Positions 37,751 to 49,367 of a DNA stretch of 64,000 nucleotides are shown here, one piece after another. Position numbers and translations under genes: made by a program. The DNA lies in the NCBI GenBank assembly GCA_037975125.1, contig CM075857.1, forward strand, positions 74,233,345-74,297,344, given 5' to 3'. Position 1 is the first letter of the stretch; each line of letters begins with the position of its first letter. The DNA is from Latrodectus hesperus (lineage: Eukaryota; Arthropoda; Arachnida; Araneae; Theridiidae). The notes under the pieces are model-generated. The model was not told the origin of the DNA. It did no database searches and saw only the letters and a program-made list of their open reading frames with translations.

Positions 37751-37820
37751 ATTTTACTTAGATAATTATTTTGTCTTATATAAATAATTGTATAAGACAA
37801 AATAATTACCAAAGTAAAAT
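37751..37820. repeat. 70-bp interrupted inverted repeat
   Basis: Inner arms ATTATTTTGTCTTATA and its complement are separated by 10 bases. A short mismatch follows, then the outer arms ATTTTACTT and AAGTAAAAT pair as well. Looks like a small foldback element. Confidence 0.85.
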
Positions 37821-38377
37821 TTTCTGGTGAAAGTGAGAAATGCCTTCTTGAAAAAAACATTTATAAAAATTAATAAAATGCATTAAAAGTTTCATTGCAT
37901 ATTTACTTTTTTTAAATTGCACAAAATTTTCAATTGCAAATATTATTAAAATATCTTGAATAAAAATTTTTACCCAAAATTCATAATCTTACCCTTTTAA
38001 TGAAACATATCTTTACATATGTGTGAGCATGTGTAATATTAACTTTTACATTTTATTTATTGCTTAGTTACACTTCAAATAATGACACAGACATTTAAAG
38101 AATTCTATTTGAATCAAAACGTTACATGTTTGTTGTAAATTTTGCAAGACAGATGAATTTGATTAATAGACTTCAAAGTAGTATACTTTGATTATTTATA
38201 AAACATAAAATGAAGCAATTACCCATTAATAAAAACTGAAAATAAAATCAATAACTTTTTTAAGATTAAGAAGAATTAGTATATTTTATTAAAACTATAT
38301 AAATTTATAACACATTTTTTTACAGTATAAATTTTCTTATAAACATATTTTAGTGTAAGAATATCAAATTTATATAC

Positions 38378-38514
38378 CCATGCATTTATTTCATTAGATT
38401 CATTCTTTTTCTTCCCTTTTTTGGTTTGTTTATTTGTTTGCTGAGTGGAAAATGTAGTTTTGCTACGAGCTCCAGTATAATTATTGCTATTCCTTACAAA
38501 CTGTGCCATTTTGT
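38378..38514 (-). CDS. UIM- and GW/WD-motif protein, exon 1 (first exon seen)
   Basis: The exon begins after an acceptor (TTTATTTTACAG) at 38515, has five bases of apparent leader, then ATG at 38509, and ends at donor GTATAT after 38378. The 44 residues are basic and polar (MAQFVRNSNNYTGARSKTTF, then TKKGKKKNESNEINAW). The acceptor upstream of the ATG means at least one more exon lies 5'. It could be untranslated, or coding, since the frame through the leader is open. I did not find it in the window. The acceptor lies inside a duplicated segment whose second copy is at 39095-39283. Confidence 0.72.
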
Positions 38515-38699
38515 CTGTAAAATAAAGACATTTTCAACATGTTTAATTTATTAAATTAATAGAAGTTACTGGTTAGACAAATAATATTTACTTAAATTGA
38601 ATTTTATAGCCTGGTTATATAAAGCATTAAAATATAAAATAAAAAGTTAGATGTTTGACCAGAATTTATAATATAAATAAAATACATTTTTATATTAGA
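38509..38699. repeat. Direct repeat, copy 1 (includes exon 1 acceptor)
   Basis: 191 bp, almost identical to 39095-39283. I see one 2-base indel and one substitution. Confidence 0.95.
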
Positions 38700-39094
38700 G
38701 AAAAAAATTGATTTCTTGAAGTGTTAGTTTTTTTAGGGTGTATTTTAAGAAATGCAATCAAATAAGTTTGATCTAATCTAATGCTCTTCAATTTAATAAT
38801 TAAAACTATTAATATCAAAAAAATTTTTCTTGTTGGCATGATATTTCATGACACTATACATAAACATGAACTCTGAAATAGAATATCAGATCACTCCAAT
38901 AATTTTCAAAATAAAATGTCACTAAAACCAATCACATCCGAGCAATAAAAATTTGCAGTCATGAAAAAATATTTTATTGTGCTAAACGGTAATAAATTAA
39001 AGTAAGTTCAAAGCTAAAAGTAAAATTGCATATTTTCATAACTGTTCACTTTGGCTAACTAACATTCACTGTTTAATAATATTGTAATGTGATT

Positions 39095-39283
39095 TTTTGT
39101 CTGTAAAATAAAGATTTTCAACATGTTTAATTTATTAAATTAATAGAAGTTACTGGTTAGACAAATAATATTTACTTAAATTTAATTTTATAGCCTGGTT
39201 ATATAAAGCATTAAAATATAAAATAAAAAGTTAGATGTTTGACCAGAATTTATAATATAAATAAAATACATTTTTATATTAGA
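39095..39283. repeat. Direct repeat, copy 2 (duplicated splice acceptor)
   Basis: 189 bp, the partner of 38509-38699. It carries a second TTTTACAG acceptor on the minus strand but lacks the downstream ATG. The 395 bases between the copies are not repeated. Confidence 0.95.
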
Positions 39284-39824
39284 TTAATGGAAAAAATTTA
39301 CTATTAATCAAAATCAAGAGAAAATAAAAATTGTTTAATTCTAGCTTTTTGACATTACTTAATTATTCAAATTGATGCCAATGAAAGAAAAGCCAGAAAT
39401 ATTAATGAAATTTTCTTCGAAGATTAGAAATAGCTTTTTATGTAAATCTGGAATTCAGTCTCTAAATATTTTTTAAATCCTCACTTCCGCATACAGATTT
39501 TCTATGACTAAATATTAAGAGCTGGTATAGCGATAAATGCACCAAACTGTGATTTACTGCAACTGAATGTTTCTCGAGATTTTATGGTGCAACCTGACAT
39601 GGGAATGCACAAAATTTGTTAGGAGTTTTAGTAACCCTTAAGGCTCTTGCTGTGTTTTCTTTCATTTATGGTGGAAACTTTAGCATTTGAAGTTATATTT
39701 TGTTATAAAAGTATATCAAATCAAAAATTTGAAATTTAGTATTAGTGTGTAGGAAACAAAGTGTACATAGTGATAAATTGATGGCTATTTTTTTTAATTC
39801 TTTTTTAAGTGATGATTTGTGAGG

Positions 39825-40014
39825 TTTGGTTGGTTTGGTTTGGTTTGTTTGTCGCTCAACGGTCATTTTTTGCACACGAGGGCTAATTAGACCGGGACTT
39901 TCGGTTTAAAGTGGATTCCGAACCACTACAAACATCCATGCCCAAGGTGGGATTCGAACCCACGAACTGTTGAACCGAAGGCAAGAGCGCTAACCATTCG
40001 GCTGCCATCTCGGC
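39825..40014 (-). mobile_element. tRNA-derived SINE, family 1, copy D
   Basis: Best-preserved family-1 copy. Intact A- and B-box-like sequences on the minus strand and a (CAAAC)n-type tail. A perfect 14-bp target duplication GATGATTTGTGAGG lies at 39811-39824 and 40015-40028. Confidence 0.95.
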
Positions 40015-40028
40015 GATGATTTGTGAGG

Positions 40029-43000
40029 AGTACTTTTACTTTATGTGCTATTTGATCAAAACTACCTTTGTTTAAAATAATATATATAATTTATAGTCTA
40101 CTGTGTATATTTGACATACATGTATTTAGGTTTACCATGAATTACAATACTTATTTACCTTACTGGTTCATTCAGTTTCAATGGTCAGTTATCTCCTGCT
40201 TTAGACTGCATGATATGTAAGATTTTATAATTGTTTTGTAATATGTTATCTTTTAAATTACTTTCTAGTTATTAGTTTTATAATATTTTGGCAGTAATTA
40301 TTAAGAAATATCCGAAATTTAGATATTTAAAATCTAAAATAATGCGACATTGCAATGTAAAAAGTTCAAGTTTGAGCCCAATTAGGGTTTTAGAAACATA
40401 TTGCGCGAGGTGATATAATTTAGATTGGCAAGATAACTGTGCAGTGCTTGATGGAAAAATTTAAAATACACCCAAACTCATAACAGCTGACAGGATTTTA
40501 CCTTTTCTATCTCTCAAATTTTTTATAAAAGAGTAATAATATATAAACAAATTAATTTAAGGTTATATCTAAGCTGAACAAATATTTAAAATCAGCATTA
40601 ATTAAATAATAAAAATAGAATTCATAAAAGCATTACGTAAATTTACTGAAAACTGAATATTTAAAACTTAATATAAACTACATACTTCATTGTAGTATTT
40701 TATTTAATGCGAGTTTTGCTAAGCATATAATAAGAATGATTTATTACACCATATTAATATTAAAATAAGACCTATTAATAATGAGTTAGTTAATTTCTAA
40801 AGAAACATAGATATTAACCTATTAAAAAATTCTTAATTAAATTCTAATTACTACAAGAAAAAAGGATTTCAGTTTGATGTTTCAAAAAAGGTAAAAAGAC
40901 TTCTATTTAAATACATTCTATTTAAATACATAAGTAAAATTAATACATTTTCATTGAAAATTTAATATTAACTTATTGATTGATTAATTTTAAACAGATT
41001 AAATTCAACGCTGATTGGCAATAAAGCTATTCTTGTTAAAGTATTAAATGTTTTTAATAGGTAATTGAAAACAAGAAATAGAGTACAACATACAAATATT
41101 ATGACATAAATGCAAACATACTAAAAATATTTTATTCATTTTGAAAAATATATTACGCTTATCAGTTTTTCCAGTAATATTGATTTTTCTAATAGTTTGA
41201 ACAAAATACTTAAATACTTTAGTATAGATAAATACATCTAACCACTTTAATCAATTCAATCAAGCATATTGATTTCACACAAATGCATTTGAACAGCATT
41301 TGCAAAATTCTAGATCAAATATTGTTAAATTAAGTTAAAAAAAAATCTTAAGCTAAAATAATCTTCATCCTATTTTTAAAATCTTGTAACTAAAAAAACT
41401 TGTAAAAAAACAATTAAATCACTGCATTAAAAACTCTTTAATTATGCCAACTATACACTACAATATCATATAATTGAATAGGAATGGTTAAACAATTAAT
41501 GTACACCTTTTACATAAGAAAGCTAATTAGACTATGACTAATATATTAGAGTGTATTCTGAATCTCTACATTCTCATATATAACATTGGAACCAAAACTA
41601 AAATGAAGACTAGAATATAAATCACTTAGTTACTTGCTCAGCAGCAAAATCATAACATCAAAACTTGTAAGCAAATATAGTTAAAGAACAATCTTATTTA
41701 ACAATTTGTATTTAACATATTCTGTTATCAACATTATTTACTGAAAGTTTAGTATGAATACTTAAAGACATTGCATGTAAGAAAGACGAAAAGTTACACA
41801 TTATACAAAAGAAATATGTTAAAATATAATAAATATAAACACATATTTTAATTTTAACCAAGAAATTTGAAAATATTAGCTCCCAAAAATACATACAAAC
41901 AAAAATTTTTATACTTTCTAAAGTAAATCAATAACTTTTTTTTAAAAAAAAAGAATAATTTGATTATTTCTTAAGTAATTAGTATGTTTATCTACACTGT
42001 ACAAACGATATCAGAAATAGAATGAGTAAAATACATAAAAATAAAATGAAAATAAGCAAAACTTGGTATATAATTTAAATAATAGGCTTCCATTTAACCT
42101 CATGGGCATTAAGAATAATATGTTATTATATATAGAAACATATTAAATAACTAGTAAAATTGAAAATATTCAACAGTTCATTTTATGTAAAAAATAACTT
42201 TAAAATCTTTTTCACTTACTTTAGGTCTGGAAATAGTTTAATTATCCTTTATTCTGTGATCAAAATACAACTCAAAATCACTGTAAGTCAATTTATATTA
42301 ATATTATTATACATTTTTCTTCACCTGTAAAATTACACTGAGATTTTACTTGTAAAATTATACATTAAAACATTTTCTCTTCAAACTATAAACAATCAAA
42401 ATATAAATTCTCAATATTAAGTAATTTTGCTTACTTTCTGTTTCAGACTGCATAGACACAAAACATCATTTTAGCAACAAAAATATACATTTATAAGCAG
42501 TAGTAGCACATGTTGGGCAGGTTGGTTTTAAAAATCCTGTGTGTTTCATCGAATACGCATGGCAGATTCATCAAATACAGGTTAAAAAATATTTTTTGAT
42601 ACTTGTATATAGTTAATGAATAATTAATAAATTCCCATAAAAGAATAAATCTAAATCACAAAATAAGATAACTAATCTTCTAAATCAAAAAAGTTTTGAT
42701 TCTCTAGTGTTATACTGCCAAATAGCAAAACATAAATTCAAAAATAAATTAATTGGAGGAATAACTTTTGAAAAATTTGCTTCATTAAAGTAAATTTAAT
42801 TAATATGCAAGAAAAGATTGGTAAGCATTTTGTTAATGAATAATGAAATACATTAGAACTCATACGTTTAGCAATCAGTTACAATTAGCAAATCATTCGT
42901 TTCCATTTGATGTGGCTTGAAAATCGGGAGTTCCCCTTGGGAGAAAATGCTTTTTATCAGCTTATGATATTTTATCAGTTTTGACAACCAATGCATTCTA

Positions 43001-43789
43001 ATGAAAAATTCTTAAAATAGAAAAAACCCGAATACATTGTTAGGAATACATACAGAAAATAAAAAATTAAGTATAAAAATATTACATTCAGTAAATAAAA
43101 AAGTAGTACATATAAACAACCTCGATTAGCAATTTGCTTAGATTTTTTTCTACCATTCATGCCGTACAATGATATTGTATGGGTGAATGGACATTTATTT
43201 TAAACGTGGTCTGGATCTGAGGTACGAATGGCTTTCAATATCTTCAAAAAGATTGTTGAAACTTAGTGTAATTTACTTTCTTAAATATTTTGTGGTAAAA
43301 CTGGTCAGAACATTTGACGACAAAAATATTAAAAATTTTTGTGATAAAATTCTTGAAATATTCTATTGGTCAGTTCCATTTTCATGCATTTTAGATGTTT
43401 TTCATTTTAGTTTAAAGTTATTTATCATATTATTTGTACGCTCATGATACATAGCTCGTATAACTCTTTAATGTTCTATTAAAAAAATGATATATTGATT
43501 AAGCAAATAAATTTTTCTATTCAAAATAAAAACTATTATTTGTGATTAATATTGCATCGGCTGAAAAATACGTCATTAGGAACTCACGGTTTGTATATTT
43601 CTTATTCAGAAATTAAAAAGAAAAAAATGTGTTGAAATTTCAATATTCTGAAATAATATTTATCATGGTATTCATTTTCTTATAAAGATTAAATCATCTT
43701 ACTTAACAACCAATATTTGTTAAAATTTTATTTTTTCCTATAAATTTAAAAATGACCAATTTTAATCTCATCTTGACTAAAATAAAATA
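40029..43789. other. AT-rich DNA, one decayed SINE
   Basis: No gene recognised. Bases ~41505-41645 follow the family-1 SINE layout (AAGCTAATTAGACTATGACT, then GTATTCTGAATCTCTACA) but are very diverged. Short open frames, including 43187-43447, are AT-driven and have no recognisable motif. Confidence 0.5.
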
Positions 43790-44099
43790 CAGTGAGACCC
43801 CGCCGCTTAACGCTCTGTTTCGGCTTAGCGCTCTTTTATTTCAACCCGGGGATTCCCCGAAATTCCTCGCAGCACTACGGGGATTCCCTGAAATTGTGCG
43901 CAGTTCTAAGTTTCCAAATCACATATCCGAAACAGTGTAGTTGTGTTTCTTGTTTGGTGCGATGCTGTACGGACGCATTTTTTTGATTTGAAACATTTGT
44001 TGACATTATTGTAAGCATAAATTTCTATAATACTATAACGATTAATACAGTGACAAATATTATGATCTTTAGTTTTTATCATGGGTGATAATAGAAAAC

Positions 44100-46840
44100 A
44101 AACAGAAAAAGCATTGCACTGGAAACTAAAATGCAACTGATTAGAAGATTAGATTCTGGTGAACGTCAATCTCAAATTGGTGCTACATTGAATTTGCCAA
44201 CTTCGATCAACAATAAGGACAGTTAAAGAAAAAATTCTGTCATCGGGAACTGCAGCTACATCAAGCTCTGCAACTAGAATTACCCGTTTTAGAAATAACA
44301 TTATGGATGGAAATTTCTGTAAAGCGTAGAAAACAGGGCGCTACTACCGTGGAGATCTAAAAAACTTCCGGCACGAAACTTCCTGCTTACTATTCCATTA
44401 TCGTCTTATACCACCGTGCTTGTTTTCTGTAGTTTCCATTGCTTTTGAGAAATATTAATTTAAAAGTAATTATCCTATAAATTTTTTTGAAATGCAGAAA
44501 GCAAATAAAGCTAATAGTTGTTGCGTAGCATTTAGTTGCAATATGCGAGCTGGAACAAATTTATTTTCGCAATTGAAGATGTTCAAATTTCCAATGGAAC
44601 CCGATTTACGATCCTTAATTTAATTAAACATATATTAAATCAATTCTTAAAAATAAGACTTAAATTTTAATTGCAATGAAAACCAAGATTTGTTTAAAAT
44701 ATTATTAAATAAGAAGTAAATAAACACATCATAACAATTTTGTTCTACTCATTATTGATACCAATTCATATATTCCAGCATGATCAAGAAAATTTTAATG
44801 AAATTTATAATACAATAAAGGAAAGGATAAATAATACCTTGGTTAACATTTGAAATGATTTATAGTTCAATCGCGCGCAAAATATATTTCATGAAATTTT
44901 GGAATAAATGCATAAAATTAAAAATTAGTTAAAGAAGAAAATGATTAACGTTTGAGATAAATAATAACAAGAGTTAGAATATGGGTTACAATATATCATT
45001 CATCAACAATTGATCCTAATATCGCCAATAAGAGCGATTCCCTGCAAAATATTGTAATCCATCAGGATTATTTAAGTAAAAATTTAAAAAAAAAATTTAA
45101 GAATTTACGGGATCACACACCATTGATTGCATTCTTATTAAAAATTGTGATTTTAACGGATAAAATGAAAAAATTTTTGAAAACAGAAATAAATACCTAA
45201 AAATATTTAAATAAAATTTTTTGCGATTCCATTGATTTTCAATGAGAAGAGAGAAAACCGGAAGTATTTGAGGTGGCTTCCGGTCAACTGAGGTTAGTTT
45301 TTGTTTACATTGAAAACTCCATCCATAGAGGAAATGGAAAAATGCCTGTCTATATAGATTGACGACGAAATTGAACGCAATATGCCATGAAGCGAATTTA
45401 TCATGATTGAAAAAGCTAGAAGAATTTTTAATTACATTCAGGCTGAGGCTGAAGTGACATAAGGGAATCTCTCGTTGCTAGTCTAGGAGGGTTTAATAGA
45501 TTTAACCATCGAAATAATCTTCACAACATAAAGATTACAAGAGAAGCAACAAGTGGTGATACAAAAGCTGCGGCTGAATTCCCAGAGACTTTAAAAACAA
45601 TAATTGAACAAGAAAACTATCCTGGTTTTTAATGTTGATGAAACAGACCTGTTTTGAAAAAGAATGCTACAACGAACATTTCTATTCCGCGAAGAGAAAT
45701 AAACATCAGAATTTAAAGCTGCAAAAGATCGCTTAACACTTCTTCTGGGTGGTAACGCAATGGATTTCAAGATCCACCCAGGAGAAGTGCTTAGCAATTT
45801 TTTTCAGTTTCAAATTAGGGATTTCAAATCAAAAACACTACTAGTTTACCACTCCAAAAACCCAAGAGCAATGAAAGGCATATCTAAATCAACTTTACCT
45901 GTAATTTGGAAGTCTAATAAAAAAAATCATGGATAACTATGAAAATTTTCTAGGATTGGTTCACTGAACATTTCTGCCTTCTGTTAAACGTGATTGCGAA
46001 ATCAAAAAACGTGAACAAAGATTACTACTATTAATTGATAATGCTCCAAGCCACCCAATAAAATTTTCAGACTTAACAACATGCATTCCATTCGAAATGG
46101 TTTTTCTTGCCACCTAACACAACTGCCTTAATGCAAACAATGGACCAAGGGGGTTATATCCAGTTTTAAGGCTTATTACTTGCAACGGACATTTAAGCAG
46201 ATATTTGTAAAAACAGGTGGAGAAGAGAATCAATCAATAAGAGAATTTTGGAAAAACTACAATATCATGAATGCTGTAGAAAACAAACCTTTCTTGGAAT
46301 GAGATAACAGAAAGACCTTTGTAAGAAGTGTGGAAGATATTTGGCCAGATTTAAGTAAGAGCGAAGACATTGGACACGCTGTCAATATGGATGAAATAGT
46401 GGAAGAAATAGTGAAATTAGCGAAGAAAACCGGTTTATATGAGATAAATGCCGCAGAGATAATTGAGACGCCGAAGAAATAATTAAAAAAACAGCAGCTA
46501 GTTTTTCTAATGATGAGCTCAAGGAAATAACTGAGTAAGAAGAAAATAAAAATATTTATAATAGTGATTTCGAAGAAGAGCAAAAAGAACTTTCGATGGC
46601 ATTTGTAAAATGTAGTTTGAGCACTATAACTGAAATTATGGACCAATTTGTTGAAATGGGTGCCACGTTTTTCCCAAATGATCCAAATTTTGACAGGAGT
46701 TCAAGAGCAAGACGGGGTGTTATAAATGATTTATCCACTTAACAACTTCTAACAGAATGCAAAAGTAAAACGCAAACTGCATTAGATGCAGATGCCTTCT
46801 TGACAAAAGGGCAGAAAATTGGAAATACAGAATAGACTGA
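44100..46840 (+). pseudogene. Tigger (Jerky/CENP-B-like) transposase, broken
   Basis: N-terminal helix-turn-helix in MQLIRRLDSGERQSQIGATL (~44130), continuing after a shift as VKEKILSSGTAATSSS to 44300. After the insertion, a CENP-B-type DNA-binding segment starts with EEMEKCLSI (45327). The DDE domain has NVDETDLF (first Asp, ~45634), KAAKDRLTLLLGGNAMDFK, and LLVYHSKNPRAMKGISKSTL with LPVIWKSNKK (~45840-45925). The second Asp is near 46038 (INNAP block, shifted), and the third is in QTMDQGG plus FKAYYLQRTFKQIF (~46135-46205). A helical tail runs to ~46470. Several stops and frameshifts; non-functional. Confidence 0.88.
44304..45325 (+). mobile_element. THAP-encoding DNA element inserted in Tigger
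   Basis: Ends TGGATGGAAATTTC and, reversed, TGGATGGAGTTTTC, with TA on both sides (44302-44303, 45326-45327). Removing it rejoins the Tigger coding sequence. At 44494 an ORF starts MQKANKANSCCVAFSCN and continues with LKMFKFPMEP before a stop at ~44620. The Cys spacing followed by F.FP matches the start of a THAP zinc-binding domain. No catalytic domain remains. TA target duplications plus a THAP domain suggest a PIF/Harbinger-related (ISL2EU-like) or other THAP-bearing DNA transposon, which I cannot settle. Confidence 0.7.
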
Positions 46841-47159
46841 ATGATCTGACTTACTTAGAATTTTATTTGTTTTTATAAGTATATTCTCTTATATTGTTTT
46901 AATTTTTGTAAGAAATAAATGTTTTGTTTTGTTTTTATTAAAAAAAAACATTATTAAATTTAATATCTAGCCAATTTTCTATCCAACTTCCCCTAACCCC
47001 ATTATTTGCATGTTAAGATAGCCTCGTTTAGCGCTGTTTCCCATTACGCTCCACTTTGATGGAACGTATCCCCGTGTTAAGCGGGGTTTTACTGTAATAA
47101 AATATCGCTCACCAAAAATGGGAATTTCGTATCAATCAGCTGAGCTGAAATAAGCTGCT

Positions 47160-47445
47160 ATGGCCCAATATTAGCAATCTTGCCAAGGTAACCCCAATAA
47201 CGGATCATTAATGGCTATGTCAAGTTTTTCCGAATATTCAACATACCAAGATAAGCCCAATAATGGACCTATAATGGGTGCCACGTTTTTCCCAATATTG
47301 GACATGCCAAGATAAGCCAATATTGGACCAACAGGTGGTACCAAGTTTTCCTCAGTACACCATGATAAATATTATTGGTCCTATAAAGGTATTCAAGTTA
47401 CTACCTATCGTGCGCATGCCAAGATTCTGCCACTTGGTGTATTCC
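47160..47445. repeat. Degenerate minisatellite, ~62-bp period
   Basis: Units begin at 47181 (TGCCAAGGTAA), 47244 (TACCAAGATAAGCCCAATAA), 47305 (TGCCAAGATAAGCC) and, more degenerate, near 47420 (TGCCAAGATTC). Each has a CCCAATA...GGACC-like block and a GTGCCACGTTTTTCC-like block. Open frame 47278-47691 runs through it and is not supported as a gene. Confidence 0.8.
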
Positions 47446-47746
47446 CTGGCTGGATATTTTTATAAATTAATTAAATTACCTATTTTTTTATCCCTGGCTG
47501 GAAGTCCTTTTTTATTTAATTCAATAACCAGTAAGAATATATATCCCATATCATTCTCCTCCTCCCCCTCTTTTCACGAAGTAGAGTGTCTTCACGAAGT
47601 AAGACTTGGAGGAAACCGGTTTTTCAGGGAGAGTGGGGAATGGGGTTGGCAGAAGAAGGAGTTACAAGAAAAGTCTGAAGCACACGCCTAAAAAGGGCTC
47701 TGTTCATTATTCAAGTCTGACATTTTACTGGAGTATATAAACAGTA

Positions 47747-47803
47747 AAATCACAAATTTGAAATAGCCAAATCCTATGATTGATTATTTCAAATTTGTGA
47801 TTT
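47747..47803. repeat. 19-bp perfect inverted repeat
   Basis: Arms AAATCACAAATTTGAAATA (47747-47765) and its complement (47785-47803) around a 19-base loop. Confidence 0.93.
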
Positions 47804-48849
47804 ATTGTGACTATGAATTTTTAGACGGGAGGAGAAGTATTCTTCAATAATATGAGTCCAGATGAAGAAAGCAACACTGAATAAATGAACTGCTAGATTT
47901 TCGAAGTCCTCAAAATAGGCCCGCCTGGTGCCAAAGCTTGACTTATGTAATTTGATGTTTTCAAGTGTTCTGTATATTATTAACCATGAAACTACCCCCT
48001 AATACAATGTTATATATAAAGTATAACATATATTTTTATGTATTAACATATATTTTTAAAGTATAACATCATTTATTTTTATAAATTGGCTGTTCAAGTA
48101 TTTTTCTACATTTATTTTTATTCCCATATAAATTTATAATGAATGTATTTGGAGAATATTATTCGAAAAGAACTATTGTTTTGATGTATTTAGCCTCATA
48201 GTACTTTGAAAATACTCCTGGAATTTATATTTTTTATTTTTTACGATGTAATTATGTATAAAGTATAACTCTATTGTGTTTTATAATATCATAATATTAA
48301 TAATTTATATTTGATTCATTGATATATTTTTATGCTTTACATTTAATTGGGATTATAGTTGGGATAAATACCGATTTGAGAAAGCTGCAAATTTGAAAGC
48401 TTGTTTTTTCTAACATTTGCATTAACGTTAGGTTATCGTGAAAGTTTCTATTTTTTAAAAAAACATCCTTTTTAAGAATCTTATTCAAAAGCCTTAAGTC
48501 TTAATGTGTGGCGATTTATTTGGCTTCACAGCACTCTAGTCCTCGGAATTTATTTTTTTCTATTATCTTCATTGCAATTATGTAAACAGTATTTATATAC
48601 TCCTTTTTTAACATATTAATACTAATAGTTTCCATTCGATTTATTGACATTCTTCTTTAGTAAAATTATGTTTTTCATTTGAAATTTTGGTTAGAGATTA
48701 CTTTTGAAAAAATTATTTGATTGCTCATTTATTTATTGGTAAAGTACTTACTATACATTTTGGAATACTGGATAAATTTTTTTTATCGATCAACAACAAT
48801 TTTCTGTTGGTTGGTGTCATAGTTCTAGGAGTAGCTCTGTGGGTTGGTT
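47804..48849. other. AT-rich spacer
   Basis: No gene recognised. A short TATAAAGTATAACATATA motif is repeated at ~48010-48066. Confidence 0.55.
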
Positions 48850-49135
48850 TTGTGTCCATTTGAAGTCAAGTCAACTTACTACATGTGCCAAAATCACGGT
48901 CTTCACAATGTGTACAAGTTTGCCATTATAGAGATGCATAGAGATTTCCCTGAAAGGGAAATTAGTCGATGGTTTGTAATCTTCTTATGGTGGCGGGCTG
49001 TTAAAAATGTGTTTAGGGGTGAGTTCCTCCTCCAGAGACTTCCTACATGGTTTGTAAGTTCTAGTGCCATCTGTATTTATAGTCATTCCACAGAAGTGTT
49101 GGGTTCTAAGTCTGGAAATAGTCCTGGTAATAATC
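48850..49135 (-). pseudogene. LINE C-terminal end (3' half of a LINE split by Gypsy)
   Basis: On the minus strand 48985-49135 reads RLRTQHFCGMTINTDGTRTY, then a Cys followed by EEELTPKHIFN. This is the C-terminal RxRTxHFxGM plus cysteine/histidine motif of RNase H-bearing LINEs. Expected Cys residues in the zinc motif are partly lost. Coding similarity fades downstream to ~48850. The matching upstream part is at 55828-56525, on the other side of the Gypsy insertion. Confidence 0.82.
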
Positions 49136-49139
49136 ATAT

Positions 49140-49343
49140 TGTTATGAAACAAACTAATGACTCCAATTTTGAAACATACACATTTAATTAAAAAAGAACA
49201 AAATTTACAAGGAGTCATGTATGGGTTCGCAACAATCCTTCTCGCCTGCTTCGCGTACAACGAGAGTCTCAGAATCAAAACAAAAAAAAAAAAAAAAAAA
49301 CATAGGATCTTAAAATCGGAAGTGCCGATGGTGAGACATTACA
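49140..49343 (-). repeat. Gypsy 3' LTR
   Basis: 204 bp with TG...CA ends. It differs from the other LTR by a shorter A-run (about 18 against 28), one or two 1-2 base indels and a few substitutions. Confidence 0.95.
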
Positions 49344-49353
49344 GACTAAATTA

Positions 49354-49367
49354 TTCCTTCCTTCCCC
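49354..49367 (-). other. Putative polypurine tract
   Basis: GGGGAAGGAAGGAA on the minus strand, 10 bases upstream of the 3' LTR. This is the usual place for plus-strand priming. A second A/G-rich run lies slightly further upstream (~49372-49392). Confidence 0.6.

Larger units (their letters stand above)
25069..38377 (-). other. Intron 1 of the UIM/GW gene, TE-filled
   Basis: 13.3-kb intron. It holds two SINEs, an old Gypsy remnant split by a hAT that carries a piggyBac derivative, a second hAT end, and two hairpin-forming palindromes, all annotated separately. The stretches 25876-27118, 35672-36644 and 36694-37750 are AT-rich with nothing supported. Confidence 0.7.
43790..47094 (+). mobile_element. 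Tigger/pogo-like transposon, interrupted
   Basis: Terminal repeats start CAGTGAGACCCCGCCGCTTA and, reversed, CAGTAAAACCCCGCTTAACA. TA lies on both sides (43788-43789, 47095-47096), as for pogo elements. It carries a broken Jerky/Tigger transposase and a 1022-bp inserted element; without the latter it is about 2.3 kb. Confidence 0.93.

Noticed and set aside
39960..40014. tRNA gene-like sequence (B box GGTTCGAATCC), also at the other SINE copies
   Set aside because: The heads are SINE heads: repeated, followed by a constant body and tail, flanked by target duplications, and without a consistent cloverleaf. Not functional tRNA genes.
43187..43447. 86-codon plus-strand frame rich in Phe, Leu, Lys
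   Set aside because: Composition expected from AT-rich DNA; no splice context or domain.
47278..47691. 137-codon open frame
   Set aside because: Starts inside the degenerate minisatellite and has no domain.
48844..49191. 115-codon plus-strand open frame
   Set aside because: The minus strand carries the LINE C-terminal motif and the frame crosses the LTR boundary.
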